Shown here: positions 23,594 to 31,705 of the stretch, piece after piece
How the letters are laid out: every line of letters begins with the position of its first letter
How positions within the stretch are numbered: position 1 is the stretch's first letter
Assembly (NCBI GenBank): GCA_016788865.1
Contig: JAEUSB010000019.1
Span: 1-38,724 of the forward strand
DNA from: Leptospirales bacterium
Lineage (GTDB): Bacteria; Spirochaetota; Leptospiria; Leptospirales; Leptonemataceae
Length of the DNA: 38,724 nucleotides
Reading direction: 5' to 3'
Made by a program: the position numbers and the translations under genes
Notes under the pieces: generated by a model
Told to the model about the DNA's origin: nothing
Seen by the model: the letters and a program-made list of their open reading frames with translations, nothing else
The model's database searches: none

Positions 23594-24813
23594 AATTTGT
23601 GAACCAGAAATCCGCTGCGAAGCTTTGGTTCAAACCAGGTAGATTTTGGCGGCATAATCTGACCTGCGTCTGCAATATCGAACAGCTCTTGCATGGAGGT
23701 TGGAAACATTGAGAACGCCACCCTCCATTGGCCGCTTGATACGAGCTTAACAAGCTCGGCTTCGCCGCGAATCCCACCCACAAACGCAATCCGCTCTGAA
23801 GTTCGGGGATCGGCAATTCCAAGAACCGGAGCAAGCAATCGGGTCTGTAAGATACTAACGTCCAATCGGCCAATCGCATCTGCGCCCTGATACGTTTCAG
23901 GCTTTGCTTTTAGCGTGAACCATTTGTCGCCAAGTAACATAAAGATAGTATGGAGAGCTGTCTGTCCCTTCCCTTCGCTCACATCGAAAGATTCTTTCAC
24001 TTTTGCCAGAAAGGCATCTGCAGAAAGACCGTTCAGATCTTTTACAATCCGATTGTATGGCATGATGCGCAGATCTACATCGGGAAATGTGACGGCAAGA
24101 AACCACTCATGCGATCCGGGTCCGCTGGCTTCCCGGCGTTTCTTGCCAACGCGAACCGTCGAGGCGCTTCTGTGATGACCATCGGCAATGTATACGGCGG
24201 ACAAGGCCTGGTATTTTGCCGTCAGGCGATTTTGCATATCTCCTGGCTCGATGGCGTAAACGATATGACGCACACCATCGTCTGCTGTAACATCGTATAA
24301 CGGTTTTTGCGAATCTGCCACCTGATTCAACATTTGTGCAATTTCAGGTTGTTCGTTTGATTTAAAGGCAAGAAACACAGGTTCGCAATTGGCGCCGGTT
24401 GTATCGATATGATGCAGGCGATCTTCTTCCTTGTCGGGACGGGTCAACTCATGTTTCTTGATTTGATCGCTCAGATAGTCATCAATGTGATTGAGCGCTG
24501 CAATTCCCGTTTGATTCCGGCCGTCTTTGACCAGACGATAGACATACAGCGCAGGCGCCGATTCCTGAACCATGCGCCCTTCTTTGAGCATTGTTTCAAG
24601 GTTAGTCTTTGCCAGTTTATAGACTGCGTCTGTGTGTGGATCTGTTTCCGGTGGAAGATCAATCTCTGAGCGAATCACGTGCAAAAAAGACGAGGGTTTC
24701 CCCTTTGCCATTTCGCGCGCTTCCTCGGTATCCATTACGTCGTAGGGCAGGCAAACAACTTCTCCCGCCAGGTCAGGCCTGGGCCTGACCGCTTTAAATG
24801 CAGATAGCCTCAT
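23590..24813 (-). CDS. DUF1015 family protein
   Basis: A 407-residue cytoplasmic protein. The opening AVRPRPDLAGEVVCLPYDVMDTEEAREMA and the later YIADGHHRSAST motif are hallmarks of the DUF1015 family, along with VTFPDVDLRIMPYNRIV. The biochemical role is not established; members often sit beside serine-biosynthesis genes, but not here. It starts two bases after the stop of the ferritin-like gene and converges on the TetR gene with a 4-bp overlap. Confidence 0.88.
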   Translation of the reverse strand: MRLSAFKAVRPRPDLAGEVVCLPYDVMDTEEAREMAKGKPSSFLHVIRSEIDLPPETDPHTDAVYKLAKTNLETMLKEGRMVQESAPALYVYRLVKDGRNQTGIAALNHIDDYLSDQIKKHELTRPDKEEDRLHHIDTTGANCEPVFLAFKSNEQPEIAQMLNQVADSQKPLYDVTADDGVRHIVYAIEPGDMQNRLTAKYQALSAVYIADGHHRSASTVRVGKKRREASGPGSHEWFLAVTFPDVDLRIMPYNRIVKDLNGLSADAFLAKVKESFDVSEGKGQTALHTIFMLLGDKWFTLKAKPETYQGADAIGRLDVSILQTRLLAPVLGIADPRTSERIAFVGGIRGEAELVKLVSSGQWRVAFSMFPTSMQELFDIADAGQIMPPKSTWFEPKLRSGFLVHKF

Positions 24814-24814
24814 T

Positions 24815-25351
24815 CTATTCTTCCCAGTATGCCGACGGTTGGCTTGCAGGAGTTCCCTGTGTCATATATGTAGAATACGATTCGAGCAGGAGCCTGCACT
24901 CTTCCTGAAAGTTTGCAAGCTGTCCAAACAGGACCTGGATTCCTTTGTCCTCAAATTTATCCTTCATGCGTGTATAGAATGCAGCTGCATCCTCATGCTC
25001 GCGTGTTGCGAGGCTCACGGCCTCGATTTCATTGCCGCGAGTGGCAGTTGCGGTATTGCGGTCCAATCTGCGCATCAGAATCTGGAGTGATGTACTGTTA
25101 AACTTCTGCACCTCAGACGCCATTTTGAGATTTGGCAGCCCTTCTCCACCCTGTACCTGCGAATAAATCTCGCCAATCATCTTGATGTGCTCTTCCACGT
25201 CTTCTGCCAGCTGATAAAACAGCTTCTTGACGGGCCCTTCAGGCAATTCCTCAGCCTGGCGGAAATAGAATTGAAACACTTCCTTTTCGTGCTGGATACA
25301 AGCTGCAACGGCTTCAAGAAATGTGGTCTTTTTAACGGGTGTTCGCGCCAT
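24815..25351 (-). CDS. Ferritin/rubrerythrin-like four-helix protein
   Basis: A protein of 178 residues from the ATG at 25351; an in-frame TTG at 25399 would add 16 residues, and neither start has a clear Shine-Dalgarno. Four amphipathic helices carry spaced Glu/His: QHEKEVFQFYFRQAEELP, FYQLAEDVEEHIKMIGEIY, ATREHEDAAAFYTRMKDKF and FGQLANFQEECRLLLESY. The ExxH pattern fits the diiron ferritin-like fold (rubrerythrin-type without the rubredoxin domain). A role in iron handling or peroxide defence is likely. It is the first gene of a pair with DUF1015 and is divergent from the aminopeptidase. Confidence 0.75.
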   Translation of the reverse strand: MARTPVKKTTFLEAVAACIQHEKEVFQFYFRQAEELPEGPVKKLFYQLAEDVEEHIKMIGEIYSQVQGGEGLPNLKMASEVQKFNSTSLQILMRRLDRNTATATRGNEIEAVSLATREHEDAAAFYTRMKDKFEDKGIQVLFGQLANFQEECRLLLESYSTYMTQGTPASQPSAYWEE

Positions 25352-25439
25352 TTGGAAATGGTGGGGTCGGTGCCGATTCTGGCAAATGAAATTTAACAAA
25401 AAAACCTGACAGGCAGAGCCGAGACCATTTTTTCAGAGT

Positions 25440-28037
25440 ATGCGGCAGATTCTCCTACTCGTCTTCACATTCATTTTCCAGATCCATCTATGGGCAGAAG
25501 AAAATCCCAACGTTAACCTCACTAAGGCCCAGGCCATGGAGCGATCGGAGCGTATCAAGAACATCCGCTATGATATGCAGTTCTCGATTGGAACTGATGC
25601 GGAGTTTTCGGGAAACTCAACGGTCGTCTTTACTCTCACAAGCATCGATAAACCGCTCCGTCTCGATTTCGCATACGGGAAAGTGGATTCACTGACCGTT
25701 AACGGGACGCAGCAAAAGCCTACCTACAACGGCGCGTTTTTCCTGATCAGCGAAAACCTTAAAGTGGGCGAAAACCGTATCACAGTCGCCTACAAGCATC
25801 CCTACAGCACAACAGGTGACGGTCTCTACCGATTCAAGGATCCACTCGACCAGAATACGTACGTCTATACGAACTTTGAGCCGTATGCAGCAAATCAGCT
25901 TTTCCCATGCTTTGACCAACCCGACCTTAAGGCGACCTATCGGCTCATTGTGGAAGCGCCACAGACCTGGGAAGTAATCTCTGCGGTGCGCGAAACAGCC
26001 GTGAAGCCCCAGGGCAATCGGCGGATCTGGACTTTCCCGGAATCCCCTAAATTCAGTACGTATCTGATCGCGTTGCATGCCGGTCCGTATTCCAAATGGG
26101 AATCAAAAGCGGGAAAGACCCCGCTCCGATTGTTCGCACGCAAGAGCCTGGCCCAGCACGTTGAATTCAAGGAATGGTTTTTGATTACGCAACAGGGGTT
26201 TGAGTTCTATGAAAAGTATTTTGATATAGCATATCCGTTTCCCAAATACGACCAGATCATCATTCCTGATTTTAACTGGAGTGGAATGGAAAACGTGGGT
26301 GCCGTTTCAATCACGGAGCGCTACGTCTTTCGCAGCAAACCAACACGCATGGGTAGACTGGCCCGCGCGGATTTGATCTTGCATGAGCTCGCTCATATGT
26401 GGTTCGGCGACCTCGTTACAATGAAATGGTGGGACGATCTCTGGCTAAATGAGAGCTTTGCAAGCTATATGGCGGGGCTTGTGATGATGGAAAATACCGA
26501 GTTCAAGGAGTCCTGGCAATATTTTAACCTCAGAATGAAACGCTGGGCTTATGGTGAAGATAGATTGTCTACGACTCATCCGATTCAGTCAAATGTCAGT
26601 GACACGTCCAACGCGTTTGCTGCGTTCGACGGCATTACGTATGGCAAGGGTGCTTCGACTCTGAAGCAACTGGCATTCCAGGTCGGCGCCACAAAATTTC
26701 GCGACGGAATTCGCCTGTATCTCAAGAAGCACAAGTTCTCTAATGCAACCCTGGCTGATTTTATGGCCGCAATCCAGGAGAGTTCCAAAGGTGATTTGAC
26801 ATCCTGGCAAAGTGAATGGCTAAATTCGTCTGGCCTATCCGGTGTCCGCGTGCGGACGACCTGTTCGGCCGGCAAACTGGAAACTCTGACAATTGAACAG
26901 TACGCAGTCTCCGGAGATCGGCCCGTTAAGCGACATATGACAACGGTTTCCTTGTTTGGCAAAGATTCAAAGGGGAATCGCGCTCTACTGAAGACACTTC
27001 CCGTTACCTACCAGGGACCCCTGACCGAAATCAAAGCAGATGCGCCCTGTCCGGAATTCGTATTCCCCAATCACGGCGACCAGGATTACACACGCGTCTC
27101 ACTCGACGCAGCGCAAAGACAGCAGGTGGGACCAATCGTTCTCGATCCAAAAAGCGATGCACTGCTTCGCACCATGCTCTGGCAAATACTCTGGGAAGAT
27201 GTGCGCGGTGGCCGAATGAACCTGCGCGAATTCACCGACCTATTGATCACCGCTCTGAAGTCCGAGTCTGATGCTGTCGTGCTCAGTGCCGTTCTTGAGA
27301 ATCTTGCTGGATCGTATCAAAGCGCTTCCGTTGTGCGCTACCTTGACGGAATAGAAGGAACGCAGTCCACTAACCACAAAATTGAGACTGTCCTACTCGA
27401 TCGTTTCAAGCGTTCTGCGGATTCACCTGACCGCTGGGTGTGGTTCGATGCCCTGGTCCAATCCGCGCAAACAAAACCAACGCTGTCACTGCTGGGACGA
27501 ATGCTCGGTGGCGGACCTGACGCAGTAAAAATGGATCAGAATCGCCGCTGGGCCGTCTTGCTCAGACTGAGTATTTCATCCGGGGAATATTTGCGCGATG
27601 TCGAAGCAGAACTAAAACGCGACCCGTCGGAGGATGGAAGGAAAATGGCTTTCGCTTGCCGCATGGCACAACCTGACGTGGCTAAGAAACGCGAATCGCT
27701 CGCTGAGATTCGCAAACCGGGCAAAGTGCATGAGGCATATCTGAAACATGCGATGCCGGGATTTCTTCCTTTTCAGCAGGCAGAATTGCAAAAGGCGCTC
27801 ATAGATGATTTATATGCCGCAATGGCGGACATTCACAATCATCGGGATTTGAATTTCATAAAGACCTTCAGTCGTAACGTTCCGCTCAGTAGCTGCACCG
27901 AAGCCTCCGCAACGAAGCTTGAGAATTTTCTCCAGGCTCACCCCGAGCTTCCAACTATCGTTCAAAAGAATCTGCGGGCTGGTCTCGACGAGGATCGCAT
28001 CTGCATCACCGTGCGTGGGTCTATCGCCGGGAAGTAG
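25440..28037 (+). CDS. Secreted M1-family zinc aminopeptidase
   Basis: An 865-residue peptidase with a signal peptide (residues 1-18, LLLVFTFIFQIHLWA). The exopeptidase motif GxMEN is present as SGMENVGAV, and the zinc site as HELAH (His315, Glu316, His319) with Glu338 in WLNESFASYM, the HExxH-18-E arrangement of family M1. Length and domain order (beta-sandwich, thermolysin-like domain, C-terminal helical domain) match aminopeptidase N/PepN. Unlike E. coli PepN it is predicted to be exported, so it would trim peptides in the periplasm or outside. Confidence 0.93.
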   Translation: MRQILLLVFTFIFQIHLWAEENPNVNLTKAQAMERSERIKNIRYDMQFSIGTDAEFSGNSTVVFTLTSIDKPLRLDFAYGKVDSLTVNGTQQKPTYNGAFFLISENLKVGENRITVAYKHPYSTTGDGLYRFKDPLDQNTYVYTNFEPYAANQLFPCFDQPDLKATYRLIVEAPQTWEVISAVRETAVKPQGNRRIWTFPESPKFSTYLIALHAGPYSKWESKAGKTPLRLFARKSLAQHVEFKEWFLITQQGFEFYEKYFDIAYPFPKYDQIIIPDFNWSGMENVGAVSITERYVFRSKPTRMGRLARADLILHELAHMWFGDLVTMKWWDDLWLNESFASYMAGLVMMENTEFKESWQYFNLRMKRWAYGEDRLSTTHPIQSNVSDTSNAFAAFDGITYGKGASTLKQLAFQVGATKFRDGIRLYLKKHKFSNATLADFMAAIQESSKGDLTSWQSEWLNSSGLSGVRVRTTCSAGKLETLTIEQYAVSGDRPVKRHMTTVSLFGKDSKGNRALLKTLPVTYQGPLTEIKADAPCPEFVFPNHGDQDYTRVSLDAAQRQQVGPIVLDPKSDALLRTMLWQILWEDVRGGRMNLREFTDLLITALKSESDAVVLSAVLENLAGSYQSASVVRYLDGIEGTQSTNHKIETVLLDRFKRSADSPDRWVWFDALVQSAQTKPTLSLLGRMLGGGPDAVKMDQNRRWAVLLRLSISSGEYLRDVEAELKRDPSEDGRKMAFACRMAQPDVAKKRESLAEIRKPGKVHEAYLKHAMPGFLPFQQAELQKALIDDLYAAMADIHNHRDLNFIKTFSRNVPLSSCTEASATKLENFLQAHPELPTIVQKNLRAGLDEDRICITVRGSIAGK

Positions 28038-28039
28038 CC

Positions 28040-28131
28040 GGGCATACCTCGCCCACCCCCGTGGGTGGCTTTCCTTTTCTGGAGGTGGGAGCGCATGATT
28101 GCGGTCAAAATAGGGAGAGTCGGCGAAAGCG
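28040..28131 (-). ncRNA. Candidate small RNA, copy C of a three-member family
   Basis: About 90 nt from an inferred start near 28131. The block 28052-28092 matches copy B at 39 of 41 positions and includes GCTCCCACCTCCAG and the CCACCC/GGGTGG hairpin at 28053-28068. It ends in a GGGC/GCCC hairpin (28040-28054) that lacks a T-run, so the 3' end is uncertain and may overlap the tail of the M1 aminopeptidase gene. The gap lies between the convergent aminopeptidase and ileS genes. Confidence 0.57.
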
Positions 28132-28137
28132 AGGCGG

Positions 28138-28196
28138 AGCTTAGCAGATCGGGACGATTTGTCAAGCGAGGCATGTCGCACTTGTGTGATAGAGTA
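28138..28196 (-). promoter_or_regulatory. Conserved promoter module, copy C
   Basis: Reading the minus strand: box TACTCTATCACACAAG (28196-28181), 15 nt (TGCGACATGCCTCGC), -35 TTGACA (28165-28160), 16 nt ending in TGC, -10 TAAGCT (28143-28138). The segment GACATGC between box and -35 is shared with copy B. Confidence 0.68.
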
Positions 28197-28200
28197 CACT

Positions 28201-28225
28201 GGGGGAGTGTTTAGTCACGCCCCCC
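28201..28225. terminator. Hairpin downstream of ileS
   Basis: GGGGG-A-GTG and CAC-G-CCCCC form an eight-pair stem with one internal mismatch around TTTAGT. It lies 56 bp past the ileS stop, between that gene and the promoter of small RNA copy C. There is no T-run, so termination is possible but not certain. Confidence 0.4.
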
Positions 28226-28280
28226 GGCACGCGGGGTAGTTCGTCCGGTGAAGAGACGAAAGATAGTGACGGCTATACAC

Positions 28281-31200
28281 TCAAGAGTCGAGGAATACCC
28301 GCACCTTTAGCTTTTTCCCATCGATCTCAAACTCGGATTCACCTTTGCTTTTGCCAGTGGGCGATTTTTGGATTTTGGCAAGAGCCTCTTCTTCGATGTA
28401 GCTTTTGAATTTTTCAATAGCAGCTAACGTTTGCTCGTCGCTTTCAATCGACAAGAAGATGCGGTCGGTGACTTCAAATCCCGAAGTCTTGCGGAGCTCC
28501 TGGACCTGACGAACAAGATCGCGAACAATGCCCTCCTGGATGAGTTCGGGAGTGAGTTCGGTGTCGAGAACCACAGTCATACCATTCCCTTCAACGCCGG
28601 CGGTCCCGGCGGCGGAAATCGGCTCGATCAAGACGTCAGCGGATGTTAATTCCAGGGTCTTTCCCTGGTCCTGAATCGTTAGAGATTTTCCATCACGCAG
28701 GTTGCGAGCTACTTCAGTTGGGTTCTGGAGAGTTTTGAAGAACTCCTGAATGGCCTTCATGTGAGCGCCAAATTTCTTACCCAGCACAGGTAGGTTTGGC
28801 CGGATTCGGTAATCAATCAACCCCGCCGCGTCGCTTAGAAATTCGATCTGCTTTACATTGAGCTCATCTGCAAGCACATCGCGGTTTTTCTCAATGGCCG
28901 CCTTTGCTTGTTTGCTCGTTGCAAAGATACGAATGCGTGAAAGCGGCTGCCTGAGTTTGATCCCGGATTGCGCGCGCACCGCCCGTCCGAGTGACGCTGC
29001 CTGCAGAATCAAATCGCCTTCCACGAGTGTCTTCGCGTCGTAGAGATTCTTGAAATCAGCTTCTGGCCAACCGGCCAGGTTTGCGCTCAATGGCGCTCCC
29101 TTAACTTGCGAGCTGACAAGACCTCGGAACAATTCCTCTGCAAGGAATGGAATAAATGGCATCGCCAGGCGCGCAAGGGTTGTCAGGCAGCGATAGAGTG
29201 TGTCAAATCCTGTGAGCTTCTCTGCATCACGTTCGCCTTTCCAGAAGCGACGACGATTCCGACGAATATACCAGTTGGACAAATCATCCGCAAAAAGCTC
29301 CATGAGCTTTCCAGCCTTTTGCGCGTCGTATGCGTTCATGGCATCCGTCACTTCTTTGATGAGCTGCTGAAGCCGCGAAAGGATCCAGCGATCAATGTCA
29401 GGTCGCTGCTTGAATGGTAAGGCTCCTTTTACTGGCTCCTTATCCCATTTGTGAATTTTGATCTTATCAATGTTAGCATAGAGCGAAAGAAACCCTGCAC
29501 TGTTCAGCAACATGTTAAAGAACGCAAAGACGTCGCCAACGGGATCCTGATCCGATCCTGGTTGTCCCATCTTACGCGAGTTGCCCGGAGGCGCTCCCAC
29601 CAGGAAATACCAGCGGATTGCATCTGCTCCGTGCAGCTCAAAGACTTTGTAAGGATCGACTGTGTTGCCCTTGCTTTTCGACATCTTCTCGCCTTTTCCA
29701 TCGAGCACATGCCCCAGACAGACAACATTCTTGTAGCTGCTCTTGTCAGAAACCATGGTCGAAATAGCGAGCAACGTATAGAACCAGCCGCGAGTCTGAT
29801 CGACAGCTTCGCAAATGAAATCAGCGGGAAAGTATTTTGCAAAATCAGTTTTGCCGCGCACCGGGAAACCCCATTGAGCGTACGGCATGGCCCCCGAATC
29901 AAACCAGCAATCGATCACTTCCGGAACACGCTTCCATTCGCGAATCTCCGTGGTTGCGACAGAGCCAGCGGCCTTCTTGCTGGATTTGGATGCAGGCTTT
30001 CCTGCTCCCTTCAGGGGGACCTTCTCCTTGAACGTTATACGATCTATATGAGGTCGGTGAAGATCGAGTTTGGACAGCTTCCTACCCGTGAGCTTTTCGA
30101 GCTCCGCCAGACTTCCAATGATACGATAGTTCTCCCCATCGGTCCAGACTGGAAGCGGGGTTCCCCAGTATCGCTCGCGCGACAGGGCCCAATCACGATT
30201 GTTCACCAGCCAGTTGCCAAAGCGGCCTTCCTTTACATGATCCGGCACCCAGTTAATCTTCTCATTGTGCTTGATCAGCCTGGAACGAAGACGAGTCGTC
30301 CGAATATACCACGCGTCCTTTGCAAAATACAATAGCGGTGCACCCGTGCGCCAGCCAAAGGGATACTCGTGCTGGTAGCGTTCCGATTTCCAGACAAGAC
30401 CGCGCTCTTTGAGCAAGCGAATGATTTGCGGATCTGCCTCCTTGAAGAATACGTCCTTCATTGGGCCAAGTGAGAATTTGCCATCCAGTCCCACCGGGTG
30501 CAAAATCGGCAGGTTTTCTTTCTGACCGGCTACAAGATCATCCGCCCCGTAAGCGGGAGCAATATGAACAATTCCCGATCCCGTATCCATGGTTACAAAA
30601 TCTGCAGTGATCACATAAAAGGCCTTCTTCCCTGCATTCGTATCCAGGAGCGGAGCCCAGTCGAATAGCCTTTCGTACGCCAGGCCCGCCAGCTCGCTAC
30701 CCTTGAACGACTTAATAACGTTATGCGACTTTACTTTTGTATTTGCAAGAAGCGACTCAAGCAGCGCCGTGGCGCAAATCACTTTTTCAGCTGCGGCTTC
30801 TTCAAACTGCACTTCCACAAGTGCGTATTCGGAATCCGGCGAAACTGCAAGTGCTACGTTTCCTGGAAGCGTCCAGGGCGTAGTGGTCCAGACCAGGATT
30901 GAAGCCCCCACAAACGGACCGGAAGTAGCGGCAACCTTGAACCTGATTGTAAGGGACGGATCTTCTACAGTCTTGTAACCAAGCGCTACTTCTGCATCGG
31001 ACAGAGTGGAACCCATAACCGGATCAACAGGAACCACCTTATAACTCTTTTCAATCAGCGATTTGTCCCAGAGATTCTTCAGCAATCCCCAGACAGCTTC
31101 AATGTAGGAGTTGTCCATTGTATAGTAAGCATTCTTCAGATCGATCCAGAAACCCAGACGCTCGCTGAATACGTTCCAATCAGAAACGTATTTCTGAACA

Positions 31201-31595
31201 CTCTCACGACAGAGGTGATTAAACTTCTCAAGGCCCACTTTTTCTTCGATTTCCGACTTTGCAGTGATTCCCAGGGCCTTTTCAACCTCGCGTTCCACAG
31301 GCAGTCCGTGACAATCCCAGCCGGCCATGCGCGGCACGTGATAGCCGCGCTGCCCGTAGTAGCGCACATAGATGTCTTTAAACACTCGACTCAGTACGTG
31401 ATGAATGCCGGGCTTGCCGTTGGCGGTTGGAGGCCCCTCGAAAAACACAAATCGAGGGCCCCCGGCAGTGGCTTTGACCTGAGTGTCAAAAATCTTCTTT
31501 TTCTTCCAGAAATCAAGAATGTCGAGCTCGACATCCTTGCGTTTGCGATTTGAAGAAAACTCGGGGAAGGCCATTGACCAGACTTTGCGCGCCAT
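28281..31595 (-). CDS. ileS: Isoleucyl-tRNA synthetase, type 2
   Basis: A 1104-residue class I synthetase that charges tRNA-Ile. The HIGH motif is GIHHVL (residues 63-68), followed by AGWDCHGLPVEREVE; WTTTPWTLPGNVAL marks the editing domain; KMSKS is intact at about residues 637-641 (GEKMSKSKGN). The length and the C-terminal end (VRQVQELRKTSGFEVTDR and a beta-rich tail, with no Cys-rich zinc finger) place it in the eukaryote-like type-2 group (IleS2), members of which are generally insensitive to mupirocin. An ATG seven codons in is an alternative start; neither has a clear Shine-Dalgarno. It is divergent from greA, with a 110-bp gap. Confidence 0.95.
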   Translation of the reverse strand: MARKVWSMAFPEFSSNRKRKDVELDILDFWKKKKIFDTQVKATAGGPRFVFFEGPPTANGKPGIHHVLSRVFKDIYVRYYGQRGYHVPRMAGWDCHGLPVEREVEKALGITAKSEIEEKVGLEKFNHLCRESVQKYVSDWNVFSERLGFWIDLKNAYYTMDNSYIEAVWGLLKNLWDKSLIEKSYKVVPVDPVMGSTLSDAEVALGYKTVEDPSLTIRFKVAATSGPFVGASILVWTTTPWTLPGNVALAVSPDSEYALVEVQFEEAAAEKVICATALLESLLANTKVKSHNVIKSFKGSELAGLAYERLFDWAPLLDTNAGKKAFYVITADFVTMDTGSGIVHIAPAYGADDLVAGQKENLPILHPVGLDGKFSLGPMKDVFFKEADPQIIRLLKERGLVWKSERYQHEYPFGWRTGAPLLYFAKDAWYIRTTRLRSRLIKHNEKINWVPDHVKEGRFGNWLVNNRDWALSRERYWGTPLPVWTDGENYRIIGSLAELEKLTGRKLSKLDLHRPHIDRITFKEKVPLKGAGKPASKSSKKAAGSVATTEIREWKRVPEVIDCWFDSGAMPYAQWGFPVRGKTDFAKYFPADFICEAVDQTRGWFYTLLAISTMVSDKSSYKNVVCLGHVLDGKGEKMSKSKGNTVDPYKVFELHGADAIRWYFLVGAPPGNSRKMGQPGSDQDPVGDVFAFFNMLLNSAGFLSLYANIDKIKIHKWDKEPVKGALPFKQRPDIDRWILSRLQQLIKEVTDAMNAYDAQKAGKLMELFADDLSNWYIRRNRRRFWKGERDAEKLTGFDTLYRCLTTLARLAMPFIPFLAEELFRGLVSSQVKGAPLSANLAGWPEADFKNLYDAKTLVEGDLILQAASLGRAVRAQSGIKLRQPLSRIRIFATSKQAKAAIEKNRDVLADELNVKQIEFLSDAAGLIDYRIRPNLPVLGKKFGAHMKAIQEFFKTLQNPTEVARNLRDGKSLTIQDQGKTLELTSADVLIEPISAAGTAGVEGNGMTVVLDTELTPELIQEGIVRDLVRQVQELRKTSGFEVTDRIFLSIESDEQTLAAIEKFKSYIEEEALAKIQKSPTGKSKGESEFEIDGKKLKVRVFLDS

Positions 31596-31705
31596 GGTCT
31601 TTTTTCAAATCAAACCACGTCGTATCGAAAGGGTTTGACCGTTATCCTGTTTGTCGGGATTGTGGATGTAATCCCATTTTATAGAGAATAAGCAGTAATT
31701 TCCTG

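Noticed and set aside
29451..30335. 294-codon plus-strand ORF
   Set aside because: Wholly antisense to ileS with no domain-like pattern; a shadow of the real gene.
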